DNA of 33,800 bases from an uncultured Vampirovibrio sp. (GTDB taxonomy: Bacteria; Cyanobacteriota; Vampirovibrionia; Gastranaerophilales; Gastranaerophilaceae), in the NCBI GenBank assembly GCA_910577395.1, contig CAJTLG010000006.1, positions 1 through 33,800 of the forward strand, written 5' to 3'. Below are positions 1 through 7,133 of the stretch, piece by piece. The notes under the pieces are model-generated. The model was not told the origin of the DNA. It worked only from the letters and a program-made list of their open reading frames with translations, and searched no databases. The position numbers were made by a program, and so were the translations under genes. Numbering within the stretch: the first letter of the stretch is position 1; the number at the start of each line of letters is the position of its first letter.

Positions 1-57
1 TATTATTGAATATACTGTACAGCCGAGGTAGGAGATTTTAGATAAAACAACATTTCC

Positions 58-100
58 GAGGAAGCTTTTATGTAACCTTTAGCTTCCTCTTTTCTTTTTT
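58..100 (+). terminator. Rho-independent terminator of an upstream gene
   Basis: A perfect 9-bp stem (GAGGAAGCT at 58-66, AGCTTCCTC at 81-89) with a 14-nt loop is followed by a T-rich run at 90-100. It would end transcription of a gene lying before the window. The open frames crossing bases 1-41 stop at 29-31 or 39-41, so the last codons of that gene may be present, but they are too few to identify it. Confidence 0.85.
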
Positions 101-164
101 GTTTCCTTTTGTAAACATTGTTTCATTTTTGTGTAATTTAATATTCAGGTGTTAAGATGTTATT

Positions 165-374
165 ATGCCAAATATTGTAATTGATAGTGAGAAATGTAAG
201 TCTTGTGGTATATGTGTTAATGTATGCCCAAAAAAACTAATAGAACTGGGTGAAGAAACCAACTCATCCGGTTATAAATATGCCGTTTTCAATGATAACA
301 AAGATGCCTGCATAGGTTGCACCATGTGCGCTATAAGTTGTCCGGATATCGCAATAAAAGAGGTTTGTAAATAG
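165..374 (+). CDS. 2[4Fe-4S] ferredoxin, delta subunit of 2-oxoacid:ferredoxin oxidoreductase
   Basis: This 69-aa protein carries two complete CxxCxxCxxxCP motifs, C11-C14-C17-C21-P22 and C49-C52-C55-C59-P60, so it should bind two [4Fe-4S] clusters. In the KorD/VorD family this subunit takes electrons from the TPP enzyme and passes them to free ferredoxin. It lies 4 nt before the alpha-subunit gene and opens a four-gene operon in delta-alpha-beta-gamma order. An AGGTG stretch 13 nt before the ATG is only a weak ribosome-binding site. The upstream terminator at 58-100 leaves 101-164 as the promoter region; TTGTTT (118) and TAATAT (139) are possible elements but their spacing of 15 is poor. The family assignment is firm; the exact 2-oxoacid substrate is not. 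Confidence 0.93.
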   Translation: MPNIVIDSEKCKSCGICVNVCPKKLIELGEETNSSGYKYAVFNDNKDACIGCTMCAISCPDIAIKEVCK

Positions 375-378
375 ATTA

Positions 379-1464
379 ATGTCTTCAAAAATTTTAATGA
401 AGGGAAATAAAGCAATAGCACAAGCTGCTATAAATGCGGGTTTACAGTGCTATTTCGGGTATCCGATTACCCCCCAGAACGAAATTGGCGAGTTTATGAG
501 TGATGAAATGCCAAAACTTGGCAGAACATACATCAGTGCTGAATCGGAACTTGCTGCCGTAAATATGCTGATAGGCGCTGCATCAACAGGTACCTTGAGT
601 ATGACAAGTTCATCATCATGCGCTATAGCACTTATGCAAGAGGCAATCTCCGCTATGGCAACAGCAGAAATACCGGGTGTGATAATAAGCGTAATGCGTG
701 CAGGCCCGGGATTGGGCAATATTACACCGTCACAAGGTGATTATTTCCAGGCAACAAAAGGCGGCGGAAACGGCGATTATAGAACAATTGTACTTGCCCC
801 TTCCAATATAAACGAAGCGGTTGAACTTACATATAAGACCTTTTATCTTGCATTCAAATACAGAAACCCGGCAATGTTGCTTGCAGACGGAATGATAGGC
901 CAGATGATGGAACCGGTTGAACTTAAACCCTTTAATCTTAAAATCCCGGATACATCAACCTGGGCAGCAGATGGCGTTGGCGAAGGTGCCGCAAAACGTC
1001 CGTCTAGAAAGCTTGTATCACTTCATATGCAGGGAGATGACCTGCCAAAATTAAATGCTAAATTACAGCATAAATACAATCAAATTCAGGAAAATGAAGT
1101 TTTGTATGAAGAATTTATGACAGATGATGCCGATATTTTAATTACCGCATTTGGAACAGTAGGCAGAATGGCAAGGAGCGCCGTATTAAAAGCAAGAAAG
1201 CAAGGTATCAAAGCAGGATTGTTTAGACCCATAACTTTGTGGCCATTTCCTTCCGAACAATTAAAATCCTCTGCGCAAGGCAAAAAGGCAATTCTTGACA
1301 TAGAACTTAACGAAGGACAAATGATGCTTGATATTAAGGCAGCCATAGAAGGTGCCTGCCCCGTTGAATTGATATCAAAGCTTGGCGGAGAAATTGTTAA
1401 AGAGCACGAAATAATGGAAAAATTACTCCGGATGACTTCCCAAAAGGAGGCGGTAAAATGTTAA
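379..1464 (+). CDS. vorB: 2-oxoacid:ferredoxin oxidoreductase alpha subunit, VorB-like
   Basis: The 361-aa subunit matches the pyrimidine-binding plus domain-II architecture of the VorB/KorA alpha chain. It opens with a GNKAIAQAA-type N-terminus and the FGYPITPQNEI motif, then the ESELAA-N motif that contacts TPP, MTSSSS, and RAGPGLGNITPSQGDYFQATKGGG-like loops (roughly residues 24-130). It ends with the C-terminal transketolase-like domain. The loop wording resembles the VorB family (3-methyl-2-oxobutanoate, that is branched-chain 2-oxoacid, oxidoreductase) more than 2-oxoglutarate-specific KorA. The enzyme would decarboxylate a 2-oxoacid to an acyl-CoA and reduce ferredoxin in the cytoplasm. 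The gene overlaps the beta-subunit gene by 7 nt, implying translational coupling. The substrate cannot be fixed from sequence alone. Confidence 0.92.
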   Translation: MSSKILMKGNKAIAQAAINAGLQCYFGYPITPQNEIGEFMSDEMPKLGRTYISAESELAAVNMLIGAASTGTLSMTSSSSCAIALMQEAISAMATAEIPGVIISVMRAGPGLGNITPSQGDYFQATKGGGNGDYRTIVLAPSNINEAVELTYKTFYLAFKYRNPAMLLADGMIGQMMEPVELKPFNLKIPDTSTWAADGVGEGAAKRPSRKLVSLHMQGDDLPKLNAKLQHKYNQIQENEVLYEEFMTDDADILITAFGTVGRMARSAVLKARKQGIKAGLFRPITLWPFPSEQLKSSAQGKKAILDIELNEGQMMLDIKAAIEGACPVELISKLGGEIVKEHEIMEKLLRMTSQKEAVKC

Positions 1465-2240
1465 ATAATCCTGTAAAAAATACTGAAAAATTAGTTTTTA
1501 CCCGCCCAAGGACCATAAAAGAGGATTATGATTATCCGTTCTGCGCAGGATGCGGACATGGTGTGGTTTTAAGGCTTGTTGCAGAAGTTATAGACGAGCT
1601 TGGTATTCAGGGGAAAACCATAGCCGTTGCATCAGTCGGATGCTCTATCAGCATGGAAAAATTTTATGATTTAGATATAGTAGGCTCTTCCCATGGGAGA
1701 GCACCTTGTGTTGCAACCGGCGTAAAACGTGCAAAACCTGACAGAGTGGTATTCACCTATCAAGGGGATGGAGATGCTGCAACAATTGGCATGAATGAAA
1801 CAATCCATACAGCATGCCGCGGGGAAAATATAACCACAATATGCATTAACAATACAAATTTCGGTATGACTGGCGGTCAGGCAAGTGCTACAAGTATTTT
1901 AGGGCAAATTACCACAACAACCAAAAAAGGCAGGGACCCTAAGCAAAACGGATACCCTGTAAGAATAGCCGAAATGGTTGCACTGTGTGACGGAGCAGTT
2001 TATGTTGAAAGAACGGGTATTTTTAACCCGCAAAGTATTATAAAAACCAAAGCTGCAATTAAAAAAGGCTTTGAAAACCAATTAAAAGGTTTAGGGTTTT
2101 CTTTTATCGAAGTTCTTTGCGCATGCCCGACAGGTTGGAAGTTAAGTCCGACAGAGTCTTTAAAGTATATTCAAAATGAAATTGCACAAATTCATAAACT
2201 TGGCACATTAAAAGATTTAACACGCGGAGACAACATATGA
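1458..2240 (+). CDS. 2-oxoacid:ferredoxin oxidoreductase beta subunit (TPP-binding)
   Basis: This 260-aa subunit has the FCAGCGHG motif (C29, C32), a further conserved Cys in VGCS (C62), and the TPP/Mg-binding GDGDAATIG motif at residues 103-111 followed by the NNTNFGMTGGQ loop. These are hallmarks of the KorB/VorA-type beta chain that binds the pyrophosphate of TPP. Its start lies inside the end of the alpha gene, with an AGGAGG-type Shine-Dalgarno (about 1446-1450) just before it. Its end overlaps the gamma gene by 4 nt (ATGA). The four genes together give a complete heterotetrameric enzyme with no subunit missing. The family is certain; substrate specificity (branched-chain 2-oxoacids or 2-oxoglutarate) is inferred. 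Confidence 0.93.
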   Translation: MLNNPVKNTEKLVFTRPRTIKEDYDYPFCAGCGHGVVLRLVAEVIDELGIQGKTIAVASVGCSISMEKFYDLDIVGSSHGRAPCVATGVKRAKPDRVVFTYQGDGDAATIGMNETIHTACRGENITTICINNTNFGMTGGQASATSILGQITTTTKKGRDPKQNGYPVRIAEMVALCDGAVYVERTGIFNPQSIIKTKAAIKKGFENQLKGLGFSFIEVLCACPTGWKLSPTESLKYIQNEIAQIHKLGTLKDLTRGDNI

Positions 2241-2782
2241 ACCCAGACAATGAAAAACACATAATAATTGCCGGCTTTGGCGGACAGGGCGTATTATTTG
2301 CAGGCACAATTCTTGCAGAAGCCGCCATTGCGGAAGGTAAGAATACAACCTGGATACCCTCATACGGTGCAGAAATGCGCGGCGGCAGTGCCAATTGTTT
2401 TGTCGTAATTTCAGATAACGAAATCCCCTCTCCTATTTTTGACGAAGCAGATTACGGAATATTTTTAAGTAAAGCAGCCATTAATCGATTTGAAAATATT
2501 GTCGCAAAAAACGGTACAGCCTTTGTAAATTCATCCATGACAGGAAAAAGGGCTGAAAGGCAAGATATAAATTATGTTACGGAACCGCTTTCTGATATTT
2601 CCGCACATTCGCCTGAAAAAAGATTTTTGAACATCATGGCGCTTGGACTTTTAATCAAAAAAACCGGTATACTTACAAAGGAAAGTGTCATAAAAGCGCT
2701 TGAAAAAGTATCTTCTGCAAAAAAACCGGAGTTTTTAAAATTCAACCTTGCCTCCTTTGAAGCCGGTTATAGTTTAGTGTAG
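2237..2782 (+). CDS. 2-oxoacid:ferredoxin oxidoreductase gamma subunit
   Basis: The 181-aa gamma chain has the canonical GFGGQGV motif (residues 13-19) and the PSYGAEMRGG loop (41-50), both diagnostic of the KorC/PorG domain that completes the CoA-binding side of the complex. Length is normal for a stand-alone gamma subunit. The ATG overlaps the stop codon of the beta gene (ATGA). The gene ends about 45 nt before leuS with no hairpin between them, so read-through into leuS is possible. The separate gamma and ferredoxin chains show this is the four-subunit form rather than the fused one-chain PFOR. Confidence 0.93.
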   Translation: MNPDNEKHIIIAGFGGQGVLFAGTILAEAAIAEGKNTTWIPSYGAEMRGGSANCFVVISDNEIPSPIFDEADYGIFLSKAAINRFENIVAKNGTAFVNSSMTGKRAERQDINYVTEPLSDISAHSPEKRFLNIMALGLLIKKTGILTKESVIKALEKVSSAKKPEFLKFNLASFEAGYSLV

Positions 2783-2827
2783 AATAATTTTACAAATGAC
2801 AAATATGGAGATTTGAGAGAAAAACCT

Positions 2828-5311
2828 ATGTTAATGAGCGAATATTACCCGTCAAAAATTGAAAAAAAATGGCTTGATATTTGGGAAGAAAATAAGGCAT
2901 TTAAAACTTATAATGACACAGATAAACCAAAATACTACGCTCTTTCAATGTTTCCATACCCGTCAGGCAAGCTGCATATGGGACATGTAAGAAACTATAC
3001 AATAACCGATGTTATTGCAAGATTTAAAAAAGCAGCAGGTTATAATGTTTTACACCCAATGGGTTGGGATAGTTTCGGATTACCGGCGGAAAATGCCGCC
3101 ATACAACATGGCGCAAACCCTGCAGAGTGGACTGATAAAAACATTTCATACATGAGAAAACAGCTTAAAATGCTTGGACTTTCTGTCGATTGGGACAGGG
3201 AAGTTGCCACCTGTAAAGAAGATTACTATAAATGGACTCAATGGTTGTTTTTACAGCTGTATAAAAAAGGACTGGCATACAAAAAGGGGGCAGCGGTAAA
3301 TTGGTGTGAAAAATGCGCCACAGTACTTGCAAACGAACAAGTAATAGACGGTAAATGTTGGCGCTGCGATAGTGATGTTACAAAGAAAAATCTTGAACAA
3401 TGGTTTTTAAAAATCACAGATTATGCCGAAGTTCTGCTTGAAGACCTTGATAAACTGCAGGGTTGGGGCGACAACGTAAAAACAATGCAGGCAAATTGGA
3501 TAGGAAAATCAAAGGGTACAATTTTAAAATTCAAAGTAAAAGAATTCGAAGATAAGAGCGGGCTTGAAATCCCCGTATACACAACACGTCCTGATACTGC
3601 ATTTGGTATAACATATCTTGTTGTGGCACCAGAATACACAGATATTGAAAAACTTACAACACCTGAAAATAAAGAAGTTGTTGAAAAATACAGGGAAAAT
3701 GCCAGAAAAATGTCCGAGATAGAAAGACTTTCAACAGAAAGAGTAAAGACCGGTGTTCCCCTGGGTACGCATATCATAAATCCGCTAACGGGAAGAATTT
3801 GCCCTATTTGGGTGGCTGATTATGCTATTGTTGATTACGGTACAGGTGCCGTTATGGCTGTACCTGCTCATGATGAAAGAGATTTTGATTTTGCAAAGAA
3901 ATTCAATTTGCCTGTAATTCAGGTTATAGACGGTGAAAATTATTCATCAGACAAAGCATACACGGAACCTGGCGTTCTTGTAAATTCCGGAGAGTTTGAC
4001 GGTATCGAAAACGAAGATGCTAAGGCCAAAATCACCGAATTTGCCGAAAAACAGGGTTTTGGATACGCTAAAACACAATATAGACTCCGTGACTGGCTTA
4101 TTTCAAGACAAAGATACTGGGGTGCGCCAATTCCTGTTGTTTATTGTGACAAATGCGGCTGCCAACCTGTGCCGGATGAAGATTTACCGGTAAAATTACC
4201 AACAGATGTTGATTTTTCCGTACAGGGAATATCACCAGTTAAAACATCAAAAACCTTTGAAAATACCATTTGCCCCGTATGTGGTGGCCCGGCCAAACGT
4301 GAAACCGATACAATGGACACATTTATGTGCTCCAGTTGGTATTATATGCGTTATGCTGACGCCAAAAACGATAAAGAATGCTTTGATAAAGAACTTGTAA
4401 ACAAATGGTTGCCCGTTGATCAGTACGTTGGCGGAATTGAGCATGCAATTTTACACCTTTTGTATTCAAGATTTTTCACAAAAGCACTTCGTGATTGCGG
4501 GCTTTTAAATTTTGATGAACCGTTTAAAAACCTGTTAACGCAAGGTATGGTTTTAAAAGACGGCTCAAAGATGTCTAAATCAAAAGGCAATACTGTTGAC
4601 CCGGATGAAATTTTTGCAAATTACGGAGCTGATACAGCAAGATTGTTTATAATATCAGATTCACCGCCGGCAAGAGATTTCGACTGGTCTGATGCCGGTG
4701 TTGAAGGATGTTATAAATTCTTAAGCAGAGTTTACAGGCTATATTCAAAATATCAGGATATAATTACTCTTGATTGCAAAATTCCTGAAAAATTAGACCA
4801 AAAATCAGACAGATTACTTCGTGAAGTTCATATTTCAATAAAGAAAATTACAAACGATATTGAAAATGAATTCCAATTCAATACCGTAGTTTCAAGATAT
4901 AGAGAGCTTACAAATGCAATTTATGATTACGTTAAGGATGAAACAAATATTGAGCCTAATATTTTAAGTTTTGCACTTGTTTCTCTGCTAAAACTTCTTT
5001 CACCTGTTGCGGTTTATATGAGTGAAGAAATTTATACGGAACTGCTTTCAAAATCAGGAAAAACAGGCTCTATCCATGATACCGGTTGGCCAAAGTATGA
5101 TGAAGATTTAACGAAATTAAATAACGTAACATTAATTATCCAAATAAACGGCAAAATAAGGGATAAGATTGAAACCGTAAACAATCAATCTAACGAAGAA
5201 CTTACAAAGCTTGCTATGGAAAGCGAAAAAATACAACAGGCAATTGAAGGCAAGACTGTTGTAAAAACTATTGTTGTTCCAAACAAACTGGTTAATATCG
5301 TTGTTCGCTAG
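2828..5311 (+). CDS. leuS: leucyl-tRNA synthetase
   Basis: This class I aminoacyl-tRNA synthetase charges tRNA-Leu. It shows the HIGH motif as HMGH (50-53, within PYPSGKLHMGH), the editing CP1 domain with TTRPDTAFG and a GTGAVMAVPAHDERD loop, and the KMSKS loop (GSKMSKSKGN) in the C-terminal half. Cys pairs (WCEKC and CWRC; CDKCGC and CPVCGG) suggest zinc-knuckle inserts. The 827 aa length is normal for bacterial LeuRS. The frame extends upstream to a TTG at 2813, but GGAG at 2807-2810 would then sit only 2 nt from the start. I therefore prefer ATG 2828, with ATG 2834 (MSEYYPSKIEKKW) equally possible. It is complete, with all catalytic motifs present. Confidence 0.96.
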   Translation: MLMSEYYPSKIEKKWLDIWEENKAFKTYNDTDKPKYYALSMFPYPSGKLHMGHVRNYTITDVIARFKKAAGYNVLHPMGWDSFGLPAENAAIQHGANPAEWTDKNISYMRKQLKMLGLSVDWDREVATCKEDYYKWTQWLFLQLYKKGLAYKKGAAVNWCEKCATVLANEQVIDGKCWRCDSDVTKKNLEQWFLKITDYAEVLLEDLDKLQGWGDNVKTMQANWIGKSKGTILKFKVKEFEDKSGLEIPVYTTRPDTAFGITYLVVAPEYTDIEKLTTPENKEVVEKYRENARKMSEIERLSTERVKTGVPLGTHIINPLTGRICPIWVADYAIVDYGTGAVMAVPAHDERDFDFAKKFNLPVIQVIDGENYSSDKAYTEPGVLVNSGEFDGIENEDAKAKITEFAEKQGFGYAKTQYRLRDWLISRQRYWGAPIPVVYCDKCGCQPVPDEDLPVKLPTDVDFSVQGISPVKTSKTFENTICPVCGGPAKRETDTMDTFMCSSWYYMRYADAKNDKECFDKELVNKWLPVDQYVGGIEHAILHLLYSRFFTKALRDCGLLNFDEPFKNLLTQGMVLKDGSKMSKSKGNTVDPDEIFANYGADTARLFIISDSPPARDFDWSDAGVEGCYKFLSRVYRLYSKYQDIITLDCKIPEKLDQKSDRLLREVHISIKKITNDIENEFQFNTVVSRYRELTNAIYDYVKDETNIEPNILSFALVSLLKLLSPVAVYMSEEIYTELLSKSGKTGSIHDTGWPKYDEDLTKLNNVTLIIQINGKIRDKIETVNNQSNEELTKLAMESEKIQQAIEGKTVVKTIVVPNKLVNIVVR

Positions 5312-5345
5312 TTAAATATTTGCAATCAGATGCCATAAGGGCTTG

Positions 5346-5675
5346 TTATCTGCCGCCGCCGTAAGAATATTGTATATTCTTATCAATCATCTGATTACAG
5401 CTTTGCAGTTCTGCCTCAACCATTTTAAGCTGCGTTTCATACCTTTGCATTTGTTCATCCAGTTTTTTTTCAACCAGATACAAGCGCTCTTTTCTTTTTT
5501 CTAAAGCCTTTGCTTCGGGCGAATCCGGGTCTAAATCACTTGCTACACCAAGCAGGTCATTCACAGTCTGGCTAAGGTTCAATTTAGAGGCGGATATTAA
5601 GCCCATTTTGTATTCTAAATCAAGCCTGTAGTTATTTAGTTGTGCTTTCCTGATTGTTGCGACAATTAAACCCAT
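5346..5675 (-). CDS. Small coiled-coil protein, minimal paralogue of the 354-aa protein at 7134-8198
   Basis: I do not recognise a named family for this 109-aa protein. It is almost wholly helical: an N-terminal segment (1-45), a short Asp/Pro break (DLDPDSPEAK), then a long Lys/Glu/Gln coiled coil (about 57-100) and a Gly-rich tail ending YSYGGGR. Without gaps its first 34 residues align with those of the 354-aa neighbour (shared M1, G2, R9, L13, E21, Y22, L34). Its C-terminal helix ends in I-D-K-N-I-x-x-S-Y where the neighbour has I-E-Q-N-V-x-x-T-F. It therefore looks like the same protein without the central domain. No signal peptide or membrane segment is visible. The gene starts 1 nt after the stop of the preceding gene, so it is translationally coupled to it. 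It may be a structural or export-apparatus partner; function is unknown. Confidence 0.8.
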   Translation of the reverse strand: MGLIVATIRKAQLNNYRLDLEYKMGLISASKLNLSQTVNDLLGVASDLDPDSPEAKALEKRKERLYLVEKKLDEQMQRYETQLKMVEAELQSCNQMIDKNIQYSYGGGR

Positions 5676-5676
5676 T

Positions 5677-5946
5677 TTATCTCATTTCGTTAAATTTGTT
5701 ACCTCTTAGAAAAACATGGTCATTATTTGCAGCTATAAGTTTTTCCATTTGGTTTAATTTGTACATTTGATAATTTAAACGGTATTTGGCAAGCTTCCTC
5801 TTTTTGTTGATAGAAAGCATATCTTTAATAATTGCAACAGTATCGTTAACAAAAGTTTTAATCGGGTTTTTTCTGATTAAATAACTTTTTGCAAATCCGA
5901 TAAAGTTTTTTAATCTTTTCAAATTTGTCTGGATTGTCTGCTGCAA
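5677..5946 (-). CDS. Small basic protein of unknown function
   Basis: This 89-aa, strongly basic protein (many Lys, Arg and Asn) has predicted amphipathic helices and no signal peptide; I do not recognise a family. The open frame extends to a TTG at 5976, but an AAAGGAG Shine-Dalgarno lies inside that extension (5954-5960). The TTG at 5946 follows it by 7 nt, so I place the start there (M-Q-Q-T-I-Q). The gene is the first of a two-gene unit with the coiled-coil gene at 5346-5675. About 140 nt upstream lies a sigma-28-like promoter (6087-6112), so a long leader is predicted. High positive charge beside a coiled-coil partner could mean a chaperone, nucleic-acid or membrane-surface role, but nothing in the sequence decides this. 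Confidence 0.72.
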   Translation of the reverse strand: MQQTIQTNLKRLKNFIGFAKSYLIRKNPIKTFVNDTVAIIKDMLSINKKRKLAKYRLNYQMYKLNQMEKLIAANNDHVFLRGNKFNEMR

Positions 5947-6021
5947 AGATATACTCCTTTTTTTTAAAAGGGGCAAGGTTTGCTTAATTAAATAAAAACA
6001 AAATAAGCCAAAAAATTGCCC

Positions 6022-6033
6022 AAATGTACATTT
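6022..6033. repeat. 12-bp perfect palindrome in the leader of the 5946 gene
   Basis: AAATGTACATTT is its own reverse complement. It sits between the sigma-28-like promoter (6087-6112) and the start at 5946, in the predicted untranslated leader. It could be an operator, but in AT-rich DNA a 12-bp palindrome may also be chance. Confidence 0.5.
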
Positions 6034-6049
6034 AACATGAGATTTCAGA

Positions 6050-6072
6050 CAATTTAAAAAATGTTTAAATTG
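6050..6072. repeat. 8-bp inverted repeat in the leader of the 5946 gene
   Basis: CAATTTAA at 6050-6057 pairs with TTAAATTG at 6065-6072 across a 7-nt loop. It lies just downstream (minus strand) of the sigma-28-like promoter. The stem is AT-rich and not followed by a T-run, so it is not a terminator; a leader structure or operator is possible. Confidence 0.45.
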
Positions 6073-6086
6073 CCCTTATATCCATA

Positions 6087-6112
6087 CTATCGGCATATTT
6101 CAAAAAACCTTA
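6087..6112 (-). promoter_or_regulatory. Sigma-28 (FliA/SigD)-type promoter
   Basis: Read on the minus strand: TAAGGTTT (6112-6105), 10 nt, then GCCGATAG (6094-6087). The sigma-28 consensus is TAAAGTTT-N11-GCCGATAA, so both boxes match 7 of 8 with near-normal spacing. It is the only nearby promoter for the unit at 5946-5346. An 11-nt core (TGCCGATAGTA) is identical to the one upstream of the gene at 8198. Confidence 0.72.
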
Positions 6113-6163
6113 ACAAAAAATATCTGTATATTATAAATTTGTTACATAAATTTACAAACAAGA

Positions 6164-6988
6164 TTAGATATCATTAACCGCTTGGCTGTCACCTTCAATA
6201 TCTTCTTTGAGGGTTTTTCTAACAATTTCAGCCTGCGTATCAAGCATTTTGCACACGGTTTCAATATTTCTTACCTTGTCTGAAAGTATTGCATCCGCAT
6301 TTGTTGTAATTCTTCCGGTAACGTTAGAATACGCATTTAACGCAGCAGAGCCTGTACCCTCAAGTAAATTACCCGCAACAATAGCGGCCAAACCGCTTGA
6401 ACCCATGTATGGCGCTATAGATTGCATTAATCCGCCAATACCTGAGAAGAAACCGGCCACAGGTAAAACCAAATTTTGCCCAAAATTTGTACCTGTACTT
6501 ACCGCACTTGTCAAATAAGAACCCGCAGTCAATCCTGCGATATCAGATGCGGAAACCGCATACCCGGTAGGAACACCACTACTGTTCAAAGATGAGGCAC
6601 CGCCCGTTATACTGCCAAGCCCCCAAGAAACAGGTGCCGCACCTGACGGAAAACCTGAATAAGAGCCAAGACCGCCTATACCGTAAGCGCTTGTTGCACC
6701 GTAAAGTGAAGACGTAGCACCCGTAATTGGCGACCAATATGATGTACCCGGTATGTTCATCATTGATGTACCACCCATAATAGGCATAAATGAGCTTGGT
6801 GCAAACATGCTTGCAAGCTGCCATAAAAAGCCGCCGACAGTACCAAATCCGGTACCCGCAGAAGCTGAACCTGAAACCGTTATATCCCTTAATCTGTCAT
6901 AAGTTTCATATAATTCGGCTTTTGCAAGTGAACTTGCAAGACCGTACTTATTTGCAATAACTAAAGAGCTATCGTACCTATACGACAT
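6164..6988 (-). CDS. Gly/Ser/Ala-rich protein with terminal helices, unknown function
   Basis: I do not recognise a family for this 274-aa protein. Residues 1-37 and 226-274 are charged and helix-forming. The long middle (about 38-225) is rich in Gly, Ser, Ala, Thr and Tyr with few charges, including short hydrophobic stretches such as LVLPVAGFFSGIGG. There is no N-terminal signal peptide. The composition suits a secreted filament, adhesin or surface protein, or a membrane-inserting translocator-like protein. A GAGGT Shine-Dalgarno (7001-6997) sits 8 nt before the ATG. It lies between two sigma-28-promoted units and may have its own weaker version (7024-7051). Placement with the two bookend proteins suggests one apparatus or regulon; that is inference. 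Confidence 0.8.
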   Translation of the reverse strand: MSYRYDSSLVIANKYGLASSLAKAELYETYDRLRDITVSGSASAGTGFGTVGGFLWQLASMFAPSSFMPIMGGTSMMNIPGTSYWSPITGATSSLYGATSAYGIGGLGSYSGFPSGAAPVSWGLGSITGGASSLNSSGVPTGYAVSASDIAGLTAGSYLTSAVSTGTNFGQNLVLPVAGFFSGIGGLMQSIAPYMGSSGLAAIVAGNLLEGTGSAALNAYSNVTGRITTNADAILSDKVRNIETVCKMLDTQAEIVRKTLKEDIEGDSQAVNDI

Positions 6989-7023
6989 TTATTGTTACCT
7001 CGTATTTAGTCTAACCTTATTAC

Positions 7024-7051
7024 CTATCTTTTTCTTATGGGGTTTGTTTTA
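7024..7051 (-). promoter_or_regulatory. Weak sigma-28-like promoter candidate
   Basis: On the minus strand, TAAA (7051-7048), 16 nt, then AAAGATAG (7031-7024). Only the GATAG half of the -10 matches, but the TAAA-N16 spacing equals that of the stronger copy at 8230-8257. It lies 36 nt before the start of the Gly-rich protein gene. Confidence 0.35.
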
Positions 7052-7133
7052 ATTTTACATCATCCAATACCTATTGAACTCATGCAGGCAGTTTATTTTT
7101 AATTATTTATTTTTAAAAGTCAAAATTTAAATA

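Noticed and set aside
1..41. C-terminal end of an upstream protein
   Set aside because: Fewer than 14 codons remain in either possible frame; no family can be recognised.
118..144. Promoter for the ferredoxin operon
   Set aside because: TTGTTT and TAATAT are present but the spacing (15) is poor and alternative pairs are equal; left as a remark only.
450..719. 89-aa open frame on the minus strand
   Set aside because: Antisense to the highly conserved alpha subunit of the oxidoreductase.
1129..1136. GCCGATAT resembling a sigma-28 -10 box on the plus strand
   Set aside because: Inside the coding sequence of the alpha subunit; it encodes part of A-D-I and drives no gene.
5312..5345. Possible terminator between leuS and the convergent 5346 gene
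   Set aside because: CAGAT...ATCTG pairs only 5 bp with a long loop and no T-run; too weak to call.
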